From NCBI RefSeq assembly GCF_014212355.1, contig NZ_JACKXD010000002.1, forward strand, positions 310,001-374,000: a stretch of 64,000 nucleotides of DNA, in the 5' to 3' direction. The notes under the pieces are model-generated. The model saw nothing but the letters and a program-made list of their open reading frames with translations. It made no database searches and was not told the DNA's origin. The position numbers and the translations under genes were made by a program. The DNA comes from Halobellus ruber (GTDB lineage: Archaea; Halobacteriota; Halobacteria; Halobacteriales; Haloferacaceae). Of the stretch, positions 27,773-36,614 are shown in pieces; position 1 is the stretch's first letter; each line of letters opens with the position of its first letter.

Positions 27773-29572
27773 TCAGTCGTCTGCGGCCCTCTCCTCTCGG
27801 TCCCGACCGACCCGGTCGCCGGTTTCCGCGAAGAACGACTCGATGAGTTTCCGCTCGCCCGCCCGCAGGTGCTCGTGGAACGTGGGTGCGGCGATGCCGA
27901 GCGACGACGCGACCTCCTCGGCGGTGCTCCCCCGGGGCCACTCGAAGTAACCGGAGGTGAGTGCGGTCTCCATCACGTCCCGCTGTCTGTCGGTCAGCTT
28001 CTCCTCGAGCTGCCGACGGAACGACGACGTCGACTGGACGGCGTCGTCGACCTCCCGCTTTGCGACGACCGATACCTCGGGGAACGGCGACTGCACCCCC
28101 AGCGTGAACGTGCGAAGGTCCGACCCCGCCGGCGCCCTGATCACGAGCCGGCCCTCGCCGCCGGTGACGGCGAACGACTCCACCTTCGCGCCCAGTTCCA
28201 CGAGCGTCACGACCGCCGAGGCGTCGGTCAGCCGAAGCTCGAACAGCGTCCCGTCGTCCTCCTCGGAGACGACGCGTGCGTTTGCCACCGCGTCCCGCGG
28301 CGTGACGCTCCCGAACACCGCCTCGGGGTCGGCGTCCGACACGTGGACGAAGCAGGTGACGACGCCGTCGTCGGCGGGGGCGATCCCCTCGAGCCGGACC
28401 GTGGTGTCGAGTTCCCGGGAGAGGTCGACGAGGACGTCGCCGGCGTCGGTGTGTTCGAACTCGAGTTCGACCGCGCTGTCGGCGTGGAGCAGCCGCTTCG
28501 ACTCCGCGCCGTTGATGCCGTTGCCGACCGTCTCACCCATCTCGACGAGCATCGACAGCTCCTCGTCGGTGATGTCGCCCCGGACGTACACCACCAGGGC
28601 ACCGTACACGGTCTCGCGGTAGTCGATCGGGACGGCCACGAACGTCCGGTCGGCGTCCGGCGGGTCGGGAGCCGCGAGGACCGCCGCCGCGGCCGACGGC
28701 GGGACCGATGCCGTGACCGGCGACCGGGTGTCGATCGTCCGCTTCACCAGCGCCTCGGGATCGACCGCTCCGTCGCCGGCGTCCGCGTCGTCCGCCAGCC
28801 CGAACGGCGACGCGATCGACTCCCCCGCGACCTCACACTCGACGGTCCCTACTGCTTGGTCGTAGCGTGCGACCCACGCCCCGTCGTACGGCGACGCCGC
28901 AAAGGAGTCACAGACCGTCTCCACGATGTCGGCCCGCGTGTCCGCGTCCACTAGCCCGCGGTCGACCTCCCGGAGGAGACCGTTGATCCGACGGGTCCGC
29001 TCCAGTTGCCGCTCCCGGTCGCGGATCTCCGATTCCCGCTCCGCTCGAAGCTCCCGCACCCGCTCGGCCAGGTCGTCGAGTGTGGCCGGATCGCGCACCT
29101 CGCGTCCGTCGAGGACCGCCTCCGTCGACGCTAAGGCGAAGTACTCCCGGATCCGCTCGTCGAACTCCGCCCGCACCAGCAACTCCTCGACGGTCTCGGT
29201 GACGCTCTCCTCGTCGACGGGTTTGACGAGGTACTCGTCGAACGGCATCTCGACGATGTCGGTGTCGGGAGCGACGGCAGTCATCATCGCGATCCGGCAG
29301 TCCAGCCCCCGGTCGTCGATCTCTTCGAGCACGTCGTCGCCGGAGACGTCGGGCATCCGCCGGTCCAAGAGCACCACGTCGACGTCGCCGTCGACTCGCT
29401 CGAGCGCCTGCCTGCCGCCGTAGGCCACCCGCACGTCGTACTCCTCGCGCAGCCAGTACTCGCAGGTGTCCGCGAGCGCCCTGTCGTCGTCCACCACCAA
29501 CACCGTGGGCCGGTCGGCCGGCGTCGGCTCCGCGTCCGCCTCATCCCCGTCGGGGACGCCGTCAGCGAGCAT
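27773..29572 (-). CDS. response regulator with HalX, GAF and Bat-type HTH_10 domains
   Basis: 599 residues. Order of parts: receiver domain (about 23-140) with phosphoacceptor D70 in VVLLDRRMPD and the late KPVDE lysine; HalX helical domain (about 145-215); GAF-like sensory domain (about 230-400); Bat beta region (about 410-530); HTH_10 at the end (LTDRQRDVMETALTSGYFEW, then AEEVASSLGIAAPTFHEHLR). It should be phosphorylated by an unlinked histidine kinase and act as transcription regulator. The ATG MLADGVPDGDEAD is chosen, with AAATATCT near 29603-29610 as the likely promoter element. No partner kinase is in the window. Confidence 0.88.
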   Translation of the reverse strand: MLADGVPDGDEADAEPTPADRPTVLVVDDDRALADTCEYWLREEYDVRVAYGGRQALERVDGDVDVVLLDRRMPDVSGDDVLEEIDDRGLDCRIAMMTAVAPDTDIVEMPFDEYLVKPVDEESVTETVEELLVRAEFDERIREYFALASTEAVLDGREVRDPATLDDLAERVRELRAERESEIRDRERQLERTRRINGLLREVDRGLVDADTRADIVETVCDSFAASPYDGAWVARYDQAVGTVECEVAGESIASPFGLADDADAGDGAVDPEALVKRTIDTRSPVTASVPPSAAAAVLAAPDPPDADRTFVAVPIDYRETVYGALVVYVRGDITDEELSMLVEMGETVGNGINGAESKRLLHADSAVELEFEHTDAGDVLVDLSRELDTTVRLEGIAPADDGVVTCFVHVSDADPEAVFGSVTPRDAVANARVVSEEDDGTLFELRLTDASAVVTLVELGAKVESFAVTGGEGRLVIRAPAGSDLRTFTLGVQSPFPEVSVVAKREVDDAVQSTSSFRRQLEEKLTDRQRDVMETALTSGYFEWPRGSTAEEVASSLGIAAPTFHEHLRAGERKLIESFFAETGDRVGRDREERAADD

Positions 29573-29728
29573 TTCAGTACGCGTAAGGGGCGTGTCCACG
29601 GTCAAATATCTGCCCCTTGTCGGGCATCCCGACACTGACCCTAACCGCATAGGGGGTCGTGTTAGGTGTGTCTCGTCCCTCTATTGGAACGACTATGTCC
29701 GAAGGAAACGTCTGTGAGGTTGGGTACG
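29573..29728. promoter_or_regulatory. structured divergent promoter region
   Basis: The 156 bases between two divergent genes contain at least three inverted repeats: AAGGGGC (29584-29590) with GCCCCTT (29611-29617); GTCGGG-CAT-CCCGAC (29618-29632); and CTAAC with GTTAG around 29640-29665. They overlap the expected promoter of the response regulator. They may be operators or transcript hairpins. Confidence 0.4.
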
Positions 29729-29893
29729 ATGCCTGAGTGTCAGAACTGCGGATCGTTCGTCTCACGGGACTACGTCAGGGTGTTCGCCCCGGAAGGCTTC
29801 GAGGACGCCAGGGTCTGTCCCCACTGTGAGGACGCGATCCGGGAGGGCGCGGCAGTCCGCGAGGCCCGGTCGCGGCGCGTCTCCTCGCTGTAG
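29729..29893 (+). CDS. small zinc-finger protein (DUF7563-like)
   Basis: 54 residues, MPECQNCGSFVSRDYVRVFA ... with CQNC and CPHC pairs that should hold one zinc ion. The pattern, with RVFAPEGFEDARVCPHCEDAIREG between and after, belongs to a small family conserved in haloarchaea, whose role is unknown. The ATG is chosen because the longer reading starts in the structured intergenic region. It is followed 66 bases later by the MutS-like gene on the same strand. Confidence 0.7.
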   Translation: MPECQNCGSFVSRDYVRVFAPEGFEDARVCPHCEDAIREGAAVREARSRRVSSL

Positions 29894-29959
29894 CGGCGGT
29901 TCCGATCCCGACCGCTCCGGACCGAAAAGGTACAGTGTGGCCCCGCCGCACGTGGTGGT

Positions 29960-31729
29960 ATGCGACTGGACGAGTACTGGGGGGTCGGGCCCAAGACCAG
30001 CGAGTTGCTTCGGGAGTCGATGGGGGTCGAACGCGCCCTCGATGCGATCGAGAACGCGAACATCCGCGCGCTCGTCGACGCCGGGATCCCGCGGGGCCGG
30101 GCGGTACGGATCCTCCGCCGGGCAAATGGCGCGGCCGGCATCGAGACGCTCGGCACGCGCGACACGAGAGACGTCTACGACAGCCTGCTGAGCCTCGCGA
30201 GCGACCACGCGCTCACGGCACACGCGGCCGACCGGATCCGCGTGCTCACGCCACTGCCGTCCGTCGACGAACGGGAGGACCGGCTGGAGCGCGTGACGGC
30301 CGCGCGGGACGCCTGGGAGGGGCTGGACGACGCGGAACGCGACGCCGTCCGGTCGGCGTTCGACGCCTACGACGACGCCGACGGCTCCGATCGGGCGGCC
30401 GTCGAGACGGCCTTGAACCTCCGGGCGGCGGGCCTCCGCGGCGGGACGTTCGCGGCGCTTGAGGACCTCGACGACGACGCCCTTGCGGCGGCTGCGGACG
30501 CACTCGGCACCGTCGGCGCCGACGGATCGGTCGCTCCGGGCACCGACGCGGAGCTCGACCGGCTCCGGGAGCGCCGCGACGCCGTCGCCGACCTGGAACG
30601 CGGCGCCTTGGACGTCCTCGAATCCGTCCGCGAGCAGGGGGTCCGGAGCTTCGAGGAGTTCCGCGGGGCGTTCGTGGAGTACGTCGCAGGCGAGACCGAC
30701 GTCCCCCGTGGGCGCGTCGAGGGAGCCGTCGCTGCCGACGCCCGCGACGAGGCGGACTTCGCGTCGACGTCGCTCCGGAACCTCCTCTCGGAACTCGAAA
30801 CGGAGGTCGCCGAGCGCGAGAAGACGGTCGCATCGGAACTCCGGGCGTCGGTCGAGGACGCTCGCGAGGACGTCGACGTCGCGGTATCGGCAGTCTCCGA
30901 GATCGCGGTCGACCTATCGTTGGGCCGGTTCGCAGCCGAGTACGATCTGGAGCGCCCGGAGTTCGTCGACGACGGCCTGGCGGTCGTCGGCGCCCGGAAC
31001 CTCTCGCTCGCCGGCGAGGTCCAACCCGTCACATACGCGATCGGGTCACACGGGTTGGCGGACGCCGACGCGGGTAGCGCGACTGCGTTCCCGGACACAC
31101 CGCCGTCGGGGGACCGCGTCGCCGTCCTGACCGGCGCGAACTCCGGCGGGAAGACGACTCTGCTGGAGACGCTCGCGCAGGTCGCGCTACTCGCGTCGAT
31201 GGGGCTCCCTGTTCCAGCCGAGCGGGCCGCCGTCGGCCGGTTCGATAGCGTGGTGTTCCACCGACGGCACGCGAGCTTCAACGCCGGCGTGCTGGAGTCG
31301 ACGCTGAAGTCGATCGTCCCGCCGCTGTCGGCGGGCGAGCGCACCCTGATGCTGGTCGACGAGTTCGAGGCGATCACCGAGCCCGGCCGCGCGGCCGACC
31401 TGCTCAACGGGCTGGTGGATCTGACCGTCGACCGCGGCGCGTCGGGCGTCTACGTGACACACCTCGCCGACGATCTGAGCCCGCTCCCGCCGGCGGCCCG
31501 CATCGACGGCATCTTCGCGGAGGGGCTGACCGAGGACCTGGAGCTGCGGGTCGACTACCAGCCCCGCTTCGGGACGATCGGGAAGTCGACGCCGGAGTTC
31601 ATCGTCTCGCGGCTGGTCGCCGACGCGTCCGACCCCGTCGAGCGCCGGGGGTTCGAGGCGCTCGCGGCCGCAGTGGGCGAGGAGGCGGTCCAACGGACGC
31701 TCTCGGATGCGGCGTGGTCCGGCGACTGA
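29960..31729 (+). CDS. MutS-like ATPase with helix-hairpin-helix N-terminus
   Basis: 589 residues. The N-terminus (VGPKTSELLRESMGVERALD and ALVDAGIPRGRAVRILRRAN) looks like two helix-hairpin-helix units; then come long helices of the MutS lever/clamp type (about 90-330), and the MutS ATPase with Walker A TGANSGGKTTLLE at about 390, signature FNAGVLESTLKSIVPPL and Walker B LMLVDEFEAITE. The mismatch-reading N-terminal domain of true MutS is lacking, and no Smr nuclease domain is seen. It resembles the archaeal MutS5-type group, with a presumed role in recombination or branched-DNA recognition. The start is the ATG in MRLDEYWGVGPKTS. Confidence 0.8.
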   Translation: MRLDEYWGVGPKTSELLRESMGVERALDAIENANIRALVDAGIPRGRAVRILRRANGAAGIETLGTRDTRDVYDSLLSLASDHALTAHAADRIRVLTPLPSVDEREDRLERVTAARDAWEGLDDAERDAVRSAFDAYDDADGSDRAAVETALNLRAAGLRGGTFAALEDLDDDALAAAADALGTVGADGSVAPGTDAELDRLRERRDAVADLERGALDVLESVREQGVRSFEEFRGAFVEYVAGETDVPRGRVEGAVAADARDEADFASTSLRNLLSELETEVAEREKTVASELRASVEDAREDVDVAVSAVSEIAVDLSLGRFAAEYDLERPEFVDDGLAVVGARNLSLAGEVQPVTYAIGSHGLADADAGSATAFPDTPPSGDRVAVLTGANSGGKTTLLETLAQVALLASMGLPVPAERAAVGRFDSVVFHRRHASFNAGVLESTLKSIVPPLSAGERTLMLVDEFEAITEPGRAADLLNGLVDLTVDRGASGVYVTHLADDLSPLPPAARIDGIFAEGLTEDLELRVDYQPRFGTIGKSTPEFIVSRLVADASDPVERRGFEALAAAVGEEAVQRTLSDAAWSGD

Positions 31730-31900
31730 GCGTGACGGAGCGAACAGCCGGCACCCGCCGTCGTCCCCGCGTCGACGTGCCGGACTACCGCGGCCCGACG
31801 CGGGGCTGTGCTCAGCTCACGGGGGGGTTGGCCGCGGGATCGAATATAAACCCTCGCGACTGCCGAACGCTTTTGCGCCCGCCCGCGGTAGATCACTTCG

Positions 31901-32296
31901 ATGGTGAATCTGCCGTGGCGGACGGGCGGTTCCGACGGCGGCGACTCCGGGGGCGGGAAGGGCGGCGCCACCGCCGCCGAGGACCATCCCGACGCCATCG
32001 TCGTCTGTGAGTTTCAGGACGGGACACTCGCCGTCTACGCGGACCGCGTCGAGATCCACCGCGTCGACCGGTCGCGGTTCGACGACCGGACCATTCCGGC
32101 CGCGGAGATCACCGGCGTCGACTTCTCGAAGGGGCTCACGATCGGGTACATCCAGATCGAGCAGGTCGGCGTCGACGTCGACAGCGGAGGGTTGCTCTCG
32201 GACCCGGTTAACGGCAACACGCTGCACTTCTCGCGGGCCGATCGCGACTGCGCGACGGAGGCCCGCGAGGAGATCATCTCGCACGCACGCGGGTGA
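31901..32296 (+). CDS. PH-like domain protein beside the chemotaxis cluster
   Basis: 131 residues. A Gly/Ser/Asp-rich N-terminus (about 1-28) precedes a compact beta domain: DGTLAVYADRVEIHRVDRSR, FDDRTIPAAEITGVDFSKG and FSRADRDCATEAREEIISHA, the plan of small bacterial PH-like (bPH) domains. No catalytic residue is visible. It converges on cheF, 30 bases away. Promoter candidates are TATAAA at about 31846-31851 and CTTTTGCG at 31871-31878. The tie to chemotaxis rests only on position, although CheF itself contains a similar N-terminal fold. Confidence 0.65.
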   Translation: MVNLPWRTGGSDGGDSGGGKGGATAAEDHPDAIVVCEFQDGTLAVYADRVEIHRVDRSRFDDRTIPAAEITGVDFSKGLTIGYIQIEQVGVDVDSGGLLSDPVNGNTLHFSRADRDCATEAREEIISHARG

Positions 32297-32326
32297 CGAG
32301 CCGTCCCTTCGCAGCGCGGACCGCCG

Positions 32327-33211
32327 TCACATCTCCGCGCCCTGCTCGTCGATCGCGTCGGCCGCGATCGACCGTCCCCGGGCGTTGAGTTCGACCTCGT
32401 GGCGTACCCGGACCTCGTCGACGACGTCGTGGTCGATGAGCCGGACGAACAGCTCCTCAACCTGGTCGACGTCGATCCCGAGGAACGACGGGATGTCGAA
32501 CGGTGAAACCCCCGAGTACAACGCCATCAGAACCTGCTTGTCCTGCTGGGACAGGTCGAGCGATGTCTCGGTCTGTTCGTCGCCGATCTGAAGCAACGAC
32601 CGGAGGATGTCGACCGCGCGCTCCGGACCCGAGACGTAGGTCTCGACGCTCGTCCCGTCGTCGTCGGAGTGTTCGACCTCGATGACCTCGCGCTGCTCCT
32701 CCCGGACGGTCCGCCGGCCCATCTCGGTGTCGCCGATGTCGTCGAGTTGGATCTCCACGAACGTCCCGGAGACGGTCGCCACGCTCACGCCGTCGACCTC
32801 GACTTTCACCCGCCCCGGCTCCCACTCTGTGTTCTGGACCACGCCGCCCTCGACTGCGGGGTGTCTGATCAGGAACTTCGTCGACGACAGCAATGCGTCG
32901 TAGAGGTCCATCTCGAACGCCTCGTATTCCGCGGGCGCGACGAGAACGACGTTCTCCCCGCCGTCGAACTGCAGGGCGAGGTAATCGGAGACGGTCGCGA
33001 CCCGCTGGTTCACGTCGAACCGGCCGCCTACCCGTTCGATGGCCGACAGCGGGAACGTGCGCTTGCCGGCGGTTCCCGCGAGCACGATCCGGCGGTTCGA
33101 AAGCAGGATCCGTCCGTTGGTCCAGGCGGCGTCGTTCACCTCGCGGCCGTCGCGCAGGGCCTGCAGGAACCGCCCGCGCGTGTCGGCCACCTTCGTCTCG
33201 TCCGGTCTCAC
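32327..33211 (-). CDS. cheF: CheF, archaeal chemotaxis-to-archaellum adaptor
   Basis: 294 residues with a GTG start. CheF is found only in archaea. It links phosphorylated CheY (with CheC and CheD) to the archaellum motor. Blocks recognised: KVADTRGRFLQALRDG, ILLSNRRIVLAGTAGKRTFP, VSDYLALQFDGGENVVLVAP and a C-terminal winged helix (DKQVLMALYSGVSPFDIPSFLG). It is the last gene of cheB-cheA-cheR-cheF, six bases after cheR. No archaellin genes are in the window. Confidence 0.9.
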   Translation of the reverse strand: MRPDETKVADTRGRFLQALRDGREVNDAAWTNGRILLSNRRIVLAGTAGKRTFPLSAIERVGGRFDVNQRVATVSDYLALQFDGGENVVLVAPAEYEAFEMDLYDALLSSTKFLIRHPAVEGGVVQNTEWEPGRVKVEVDGVSVATVSGTFVEIQLDDIGDTEMGRRTVREEQREVIEVEHSDDDGTSVETYVSGPERAVDILRSLLQIGDEQTETSLDLSQQDKQVLMALYSGVSPFDIPSFLGIDVDQVEELFVRLIDHDVVDEVRVRHEVELNARGRSIAADAIDEQGAEM

Positions 33212-33217
33212 TACGTC

Positions 33218-34081
33218 TCACCCCGAACGGCCGGAGCCACCGCTCGCGTCGCGGTAGATCCGGAGTCGTTTCTCGACCGGTTCGTAGCGGTCGCGTGCGC
33301 CCCTGGGCACGGTCTCGGTCATCCCGATCGTGAGGTAGCCGCCGGGCTCGACTGCCGACCCCAGCGTCTCGAAGATTGCCTGCTTCGCCTCGGTGTTGAT
33401 GTAGATGAACAGGTTCCGACAGATCACCAGATCGAACGTCCGCGGCGGCTCCTCCTGGACGAGGTCGTGTTCCCGGAACGACACCAGGTCACGGACCTCG
33501 TCGGTGACCCGGAACGCGTCGCCGTCGCGCTCGACGTACCGGTCGCTGTCGGCCAGCGGCTCCAGTTGCGACTGGAGGTCGTCGGTTTCGGAGGCGTGGT
33601 ACTCCCCCCGGCGGGCGGCCCGCAGGATCTCGGGTTTGATGTCGGTTCCGAGGATCTCTAAGCGGTCGGCGTCGATCCGGTCATCGTCGAGCGCGAGCAT
33701 CGCGGCGGAGTACGCCTCCCGGCCGTCCGAACACGCGGCACTCCAGACTCGGGTGCGGCGCCCCTCGCTGAGTTCCGCGAGTACCTCCCGCAGCCCCTCC
33801 CAGACCTCGGGGTTCCGGAAGAAGCTGGTGACGTTGACCGACAGCGCGTTCAAAAGCGCCTCCCGCTCCTCGTCATCGTCGCGGAGCACCGACCGGTACT
33901 CGTCGTAATCGTCGATCCGCCGGCGTCGCATCCGCGCGGAGACCCGCCTGTCGAGGTACGCCCGGTTGTACGAACTCGTCGCAAACGACAGCGACGACTC
34001 GACGTACTCCAGCAGGTCGTCGAACGACCCCGTGGTTCCGTCGGAGCCGCCCTCGCCCCGAGCGTCCGTATCGGGCCCCAT
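33218..34081 (-). CDS. cheR: chemotaxis protein methyltransferase CheR
   Basis: 287 residues. An N-terminal helical domain (about 20-90) with YLDRRVSARMRRR is followed by the SAM-binding core: RVWSAACSDGREAYSAAML, EILGTDIKPEILRAARRGEY and FDLVICRNLFIYI. It methylates glutamates on transducer proteins; CheB removes the groups. Its ATG overlaps the cheA stop by one base (TGATG). The preceding in-frame codons belong to the cheA end and are excluded. Confidence 0.93.
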   Translation of the reverse strand: MGPDTDARGEGGSDGTTGSFDDLLEYVESSLSFATSSYNRAYLDRRVSARMRRRRIDDYDEYRSVLRDDDEEREALLNALSVNVTSFFRNPEVWEGLREVLAELSEGRRTRVWSAACSDGREAYSAAMLALDDDRIDADRLEILGTDIKPEILRAARRGEYHASETDDLQSQLEPLADSDRYVERDGDAFRVTDEVRDLVSFREHDLVQEEPPRTFDLVICRNLFIYINTEAKQAIFETLGSAVEPGGYLTIGMTETVPRGARDRYEPVEKRLRIYRDASGGSGRSG

Positions 34082-36612
34082 CAGTCGGCCGCTCCCTCCG
34101 CTTCCGCGCCCTCGCGTTCGGGCGGCGTCCACTGCCGCCGGGCCTGTTTCCCCGCGTCCGGGATCGCAAGGGAGTTCACGTCGAGGATCGGCACGACGTT
34201 GCCGTCGCCGACGACCGCGGTTCCGGAGAGCCCCTCGGTTCCGTTAAGTGGACCCTGCAGCGGCGTGACGACCACCTCCTCCTGCCGGGAGACGTCGTCA
34301 CACCGGAGCGCGATCTGCCGGTCGCTGGGCCGGATCCGGACCGTCATCCCGCGGTCGGGGCTGTCGGTTCCCAGGTCGAGCGCCTCCCGGAGCCGGATCA
34401 ACGGGAAGATGGTGTCGTCGTGGACGACGACCTCCGCGCCGTCGACCCGCTGGATCCGGGTGTCCTTCGCGATCTCGTCGATGTACTTGATCGGGACCCC
34501 GAACTCCCGGCCGTCGGCCTGGACGAACAGGACCTTGATGATCGCCACCGAGACGGGCAGCCGGATCGAGACCGTGGTCCCCTCGCCGAGGGTGCTGTCG
34601 ACGTTCACGGAGCCGTCCAGCGACTCGACGGTGGTCTTGACCACGTCCATCCCGACGCCGCGGCCGCTGACGTCGGTGATCTCGTCGTTGGTGGAAAACC
34701 CCGGGTGGAAGATGTAGTCGTAGATCTCCTCGTCGGGGAGGTCGTCGAGTTCCTCGCGGGGGCGGATCCCCTCCTCGGCGGCCTTCGCTCGGACCGCATC
34801 GGCGTCGATCCCGCCGCCGTCGTCCTCGACGGTGATCACGACGGTGTCGTGTTCGCGCTCGGCCCGGAGTTCGACCGACCCGGTCCGGGGTTTGCCCGCC
34901 GCCTCGCGCTCCGCGGGCGGCTCGATCCCGTGGTCGACCGCGTTCCGGAGCACGTGCATCAGCGGGTCGGAGATCTCGTCGAGGATCGTCCGGTCGAGTT
35001 CGATGTCCTCGCCCGCCACCGAGAAGTCGACGCGTTTGTCCTCCTCGCGGGCGAGGTCCCGAACCAGCCGGGGGAACTTGTCGAACACCTTCTTCAACGG
35101 GATCAGCCGCATATCCATCACGGTGTCCTGGAGGTTCGAGGAGATCTTGTCGAGCTCGTCTAAGCTGTCCCGCCCCGCGGTGGAACCGCCGGCCTCGACG
35201 GCCTGCCGGAGCTTGATCCGGCTGGTGACGAGCTGTTCGACGAGGCTGTGGAGGTCGTCGAGTTGATCGACGTCGACCCGGACGGATTTCACCTCCGAGA
35301 TCGACGGGGTCGACTCGTCGCCGGCGTCGCTCTCCGATCCGTCAGGGTCCCCGCTCTCCGACCCGTCGGATCCGCCTCCGTCGTCGCTCGCCGTGTCGCC
35401 CTCCTCGGACGCCGCGGACCCGTTCGCGACGTCGGCTCCGCCGTCCCGCCCGTCCGTTGGCGCTTCGTCACCGGTCCCGACGGTGCCGTCGACCGCCCCG
35501 GCGTCGGTGCCTGGGGTCGGTTCGGTTCCGGCGTCGGACGGCGACGACGCCTCCCTTCCGGTTTCGTCCTCGGGGTCGCCGTCGTCAGTGTACGCTTCGA
35601 CCACCGCGTCGACCGCCGCCGACGCGGACTCCGGATCGACCTCGCTGTCGGGCACGGTTCCGGTGGCGGCCCCGACGTCGCCGGCCGACATCGGACTCCC
35701 ATCCGCCGGTTCGTCCCCGCCGTCGGCGGGGTCGTCCGCTGCTTCGGTCGCCTCCGTCGCGGCGTCGTCACCTGCGGTTCCGTCGCCACCCGCACCGTCC
35801 GACCCCGCAACGTCGCCGTCGAGAACCCCGCTCACGTCGGTCAGTGCCACCGACTCGACCTTCCAGAGGTCCTCGAGAACCGGCTCCAGTTCGGTGACGG
35901 GCGTGTCGGCGACGAAGAGCACGAAGTCGTCCCCGAACGCGCCCTCCTCGATCGCGTCCAACCCCGGGTCCGCGCCGACCACCGCGAGGTCCTCCGGCAG
36001 CCCGTTGACGAACAGGCCGCCGTCGACGCCTTTCATCTCCCCGGTGTCGAGTGCGATCCGCGCGTGGACGAGGGTGTCGGCGTCCGCGACCGCGGGGTCG
36101 CCGGGAGCCAGCACCGCGGCGGCCGTCTCCCGGGCTTCCTCGATTCCCGTCCCGCCGCTCCCCGCGCCGGTGCTGTTCGCGTCGTCAGTTTCGTCCGCCG
36201 CGGCGTCCGTCCCGTCTGCGACGTCGGCGTCGCCGTCCGGTTCGGCGGCCGCTCTGATCTCGGTCACGAGGTCGGTGGGGTCCCGCCCGGACTCGCCGTG
36301 TTCCTCGATGTCGTGGAGGATGTCGAGGATCTCGTCCATCCCGTCGAAGACCAGGTCCATCCGCTCGGGGGTGACCTCGATCTCGCCCTGCCGGACCGCA
36401 TCCAGCAGGTCCTCGACCGCGTGGGCCACCGTCGAGGCGTTCTCGAACCCCATCGCCCCGAAGTTCCCCTTCAGGGTGTGTGCCTGCCGGAAGATGTCGT
36501 CGATCGCCTCCTCGTCGTCCGGGTTCGACTCCAGCTCCAGCAGCGCGTTGTTCAATCGGGTGATGCTCTCCTCGGACTCGGTGACGAATTCCTGGTAGAG
36601 TTCCTCGTCCAT
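34081..36612 (-). CDS. cheA: chemotaxis histidine kinase CheA
   Basis: 843 residues. Hpt domain P1 with phosphoacceptor H45 in FRQAHTLKGNFGAMGF; P2-like beta domain (about 175-255); a very long acidic, Gly/Ser/Asp-rich linker (about 255-440); P3 dimer helices with IKLRQAVEAGG; P4 ATPase with N box HVLRNAVDHGIEP, G1 VEDDGGGIDADAVR and GRGVGMDVV; and a P5 CheW-like domain at the C-terminus. It autophosphorylates in response to transducers and passes phosphate to CheY and CheB. The gene starts two bases after the cheB stop. Confidence 0.95.
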   Translation of the reverse strand: MDEELYQEFVTESEESITRLNNALLELESNPDDEEAIDDIFRQAHTLKGNFGAMGFENASTVAHAVEDLLDAVRQGEIEVTPERMDLVFDGMDEILDILHDIEEHGESGRDPTDLVTEIRAAAEPDGDADVADGTDAAADETDDANSTGAGSGGTGIEEARETAAAVLAPGDPAVADADTLVHARIALDTGEMKGVDGGLFVNGLPEDLAVVGADPGLDAIEEGAFGDDFVLFVADTPVTELEPVLEDLWKVESVALTDVSGVLDGDVAGSDGAGGDGTAGDDAATEATEAADDPADGGDEPADGSPMSAGDVGAATGTVPDSEVDPESASAAVDAVVEAYTDDGDPEDETGREASSPSDAGTEPTPGTDAGAVDGTVGTGDEAPTDGRDGGADVANGSAASEEGDTASDDGGGSDGSESGDPDGSESDAGDESTPSISEVKSVRVDVDQLDDLHSLVEQLVTSRIKLRQAVEAGGSTAGRDSLDELDKISSNLQDTVMDMRLIPLKKVFDKFPRLVRDLAREEDKRVDFSVAGEDIELDRTILDEISDPLMHVLRNAVDHGIEPPAEREAAGKPRTGSVELRAEREHDTVVITVEDDGGGIDADAVRAKAAEEGIRPREELDDLPDEEIYDYIFHPGFSTNDEITDVSGRGVGMDVVKTTVESLDGSVNVDSTLGEGTTVSIRLPVSVAIIKVLFVQADGREFGVPIKYIDEIAKDTRIQRVDGAEVVVHDDTIFPLIRLREALDLGTDSPDRGMTVRIRPSDRQIALRCDDVSRQEEVVVTPLQGPLNGTEGLSGTAVVGDGNVVPILDVNSLAIPDAGKQARRQWTPPEREGAEAEGAAD

Positions 36613-36614
36613 CG

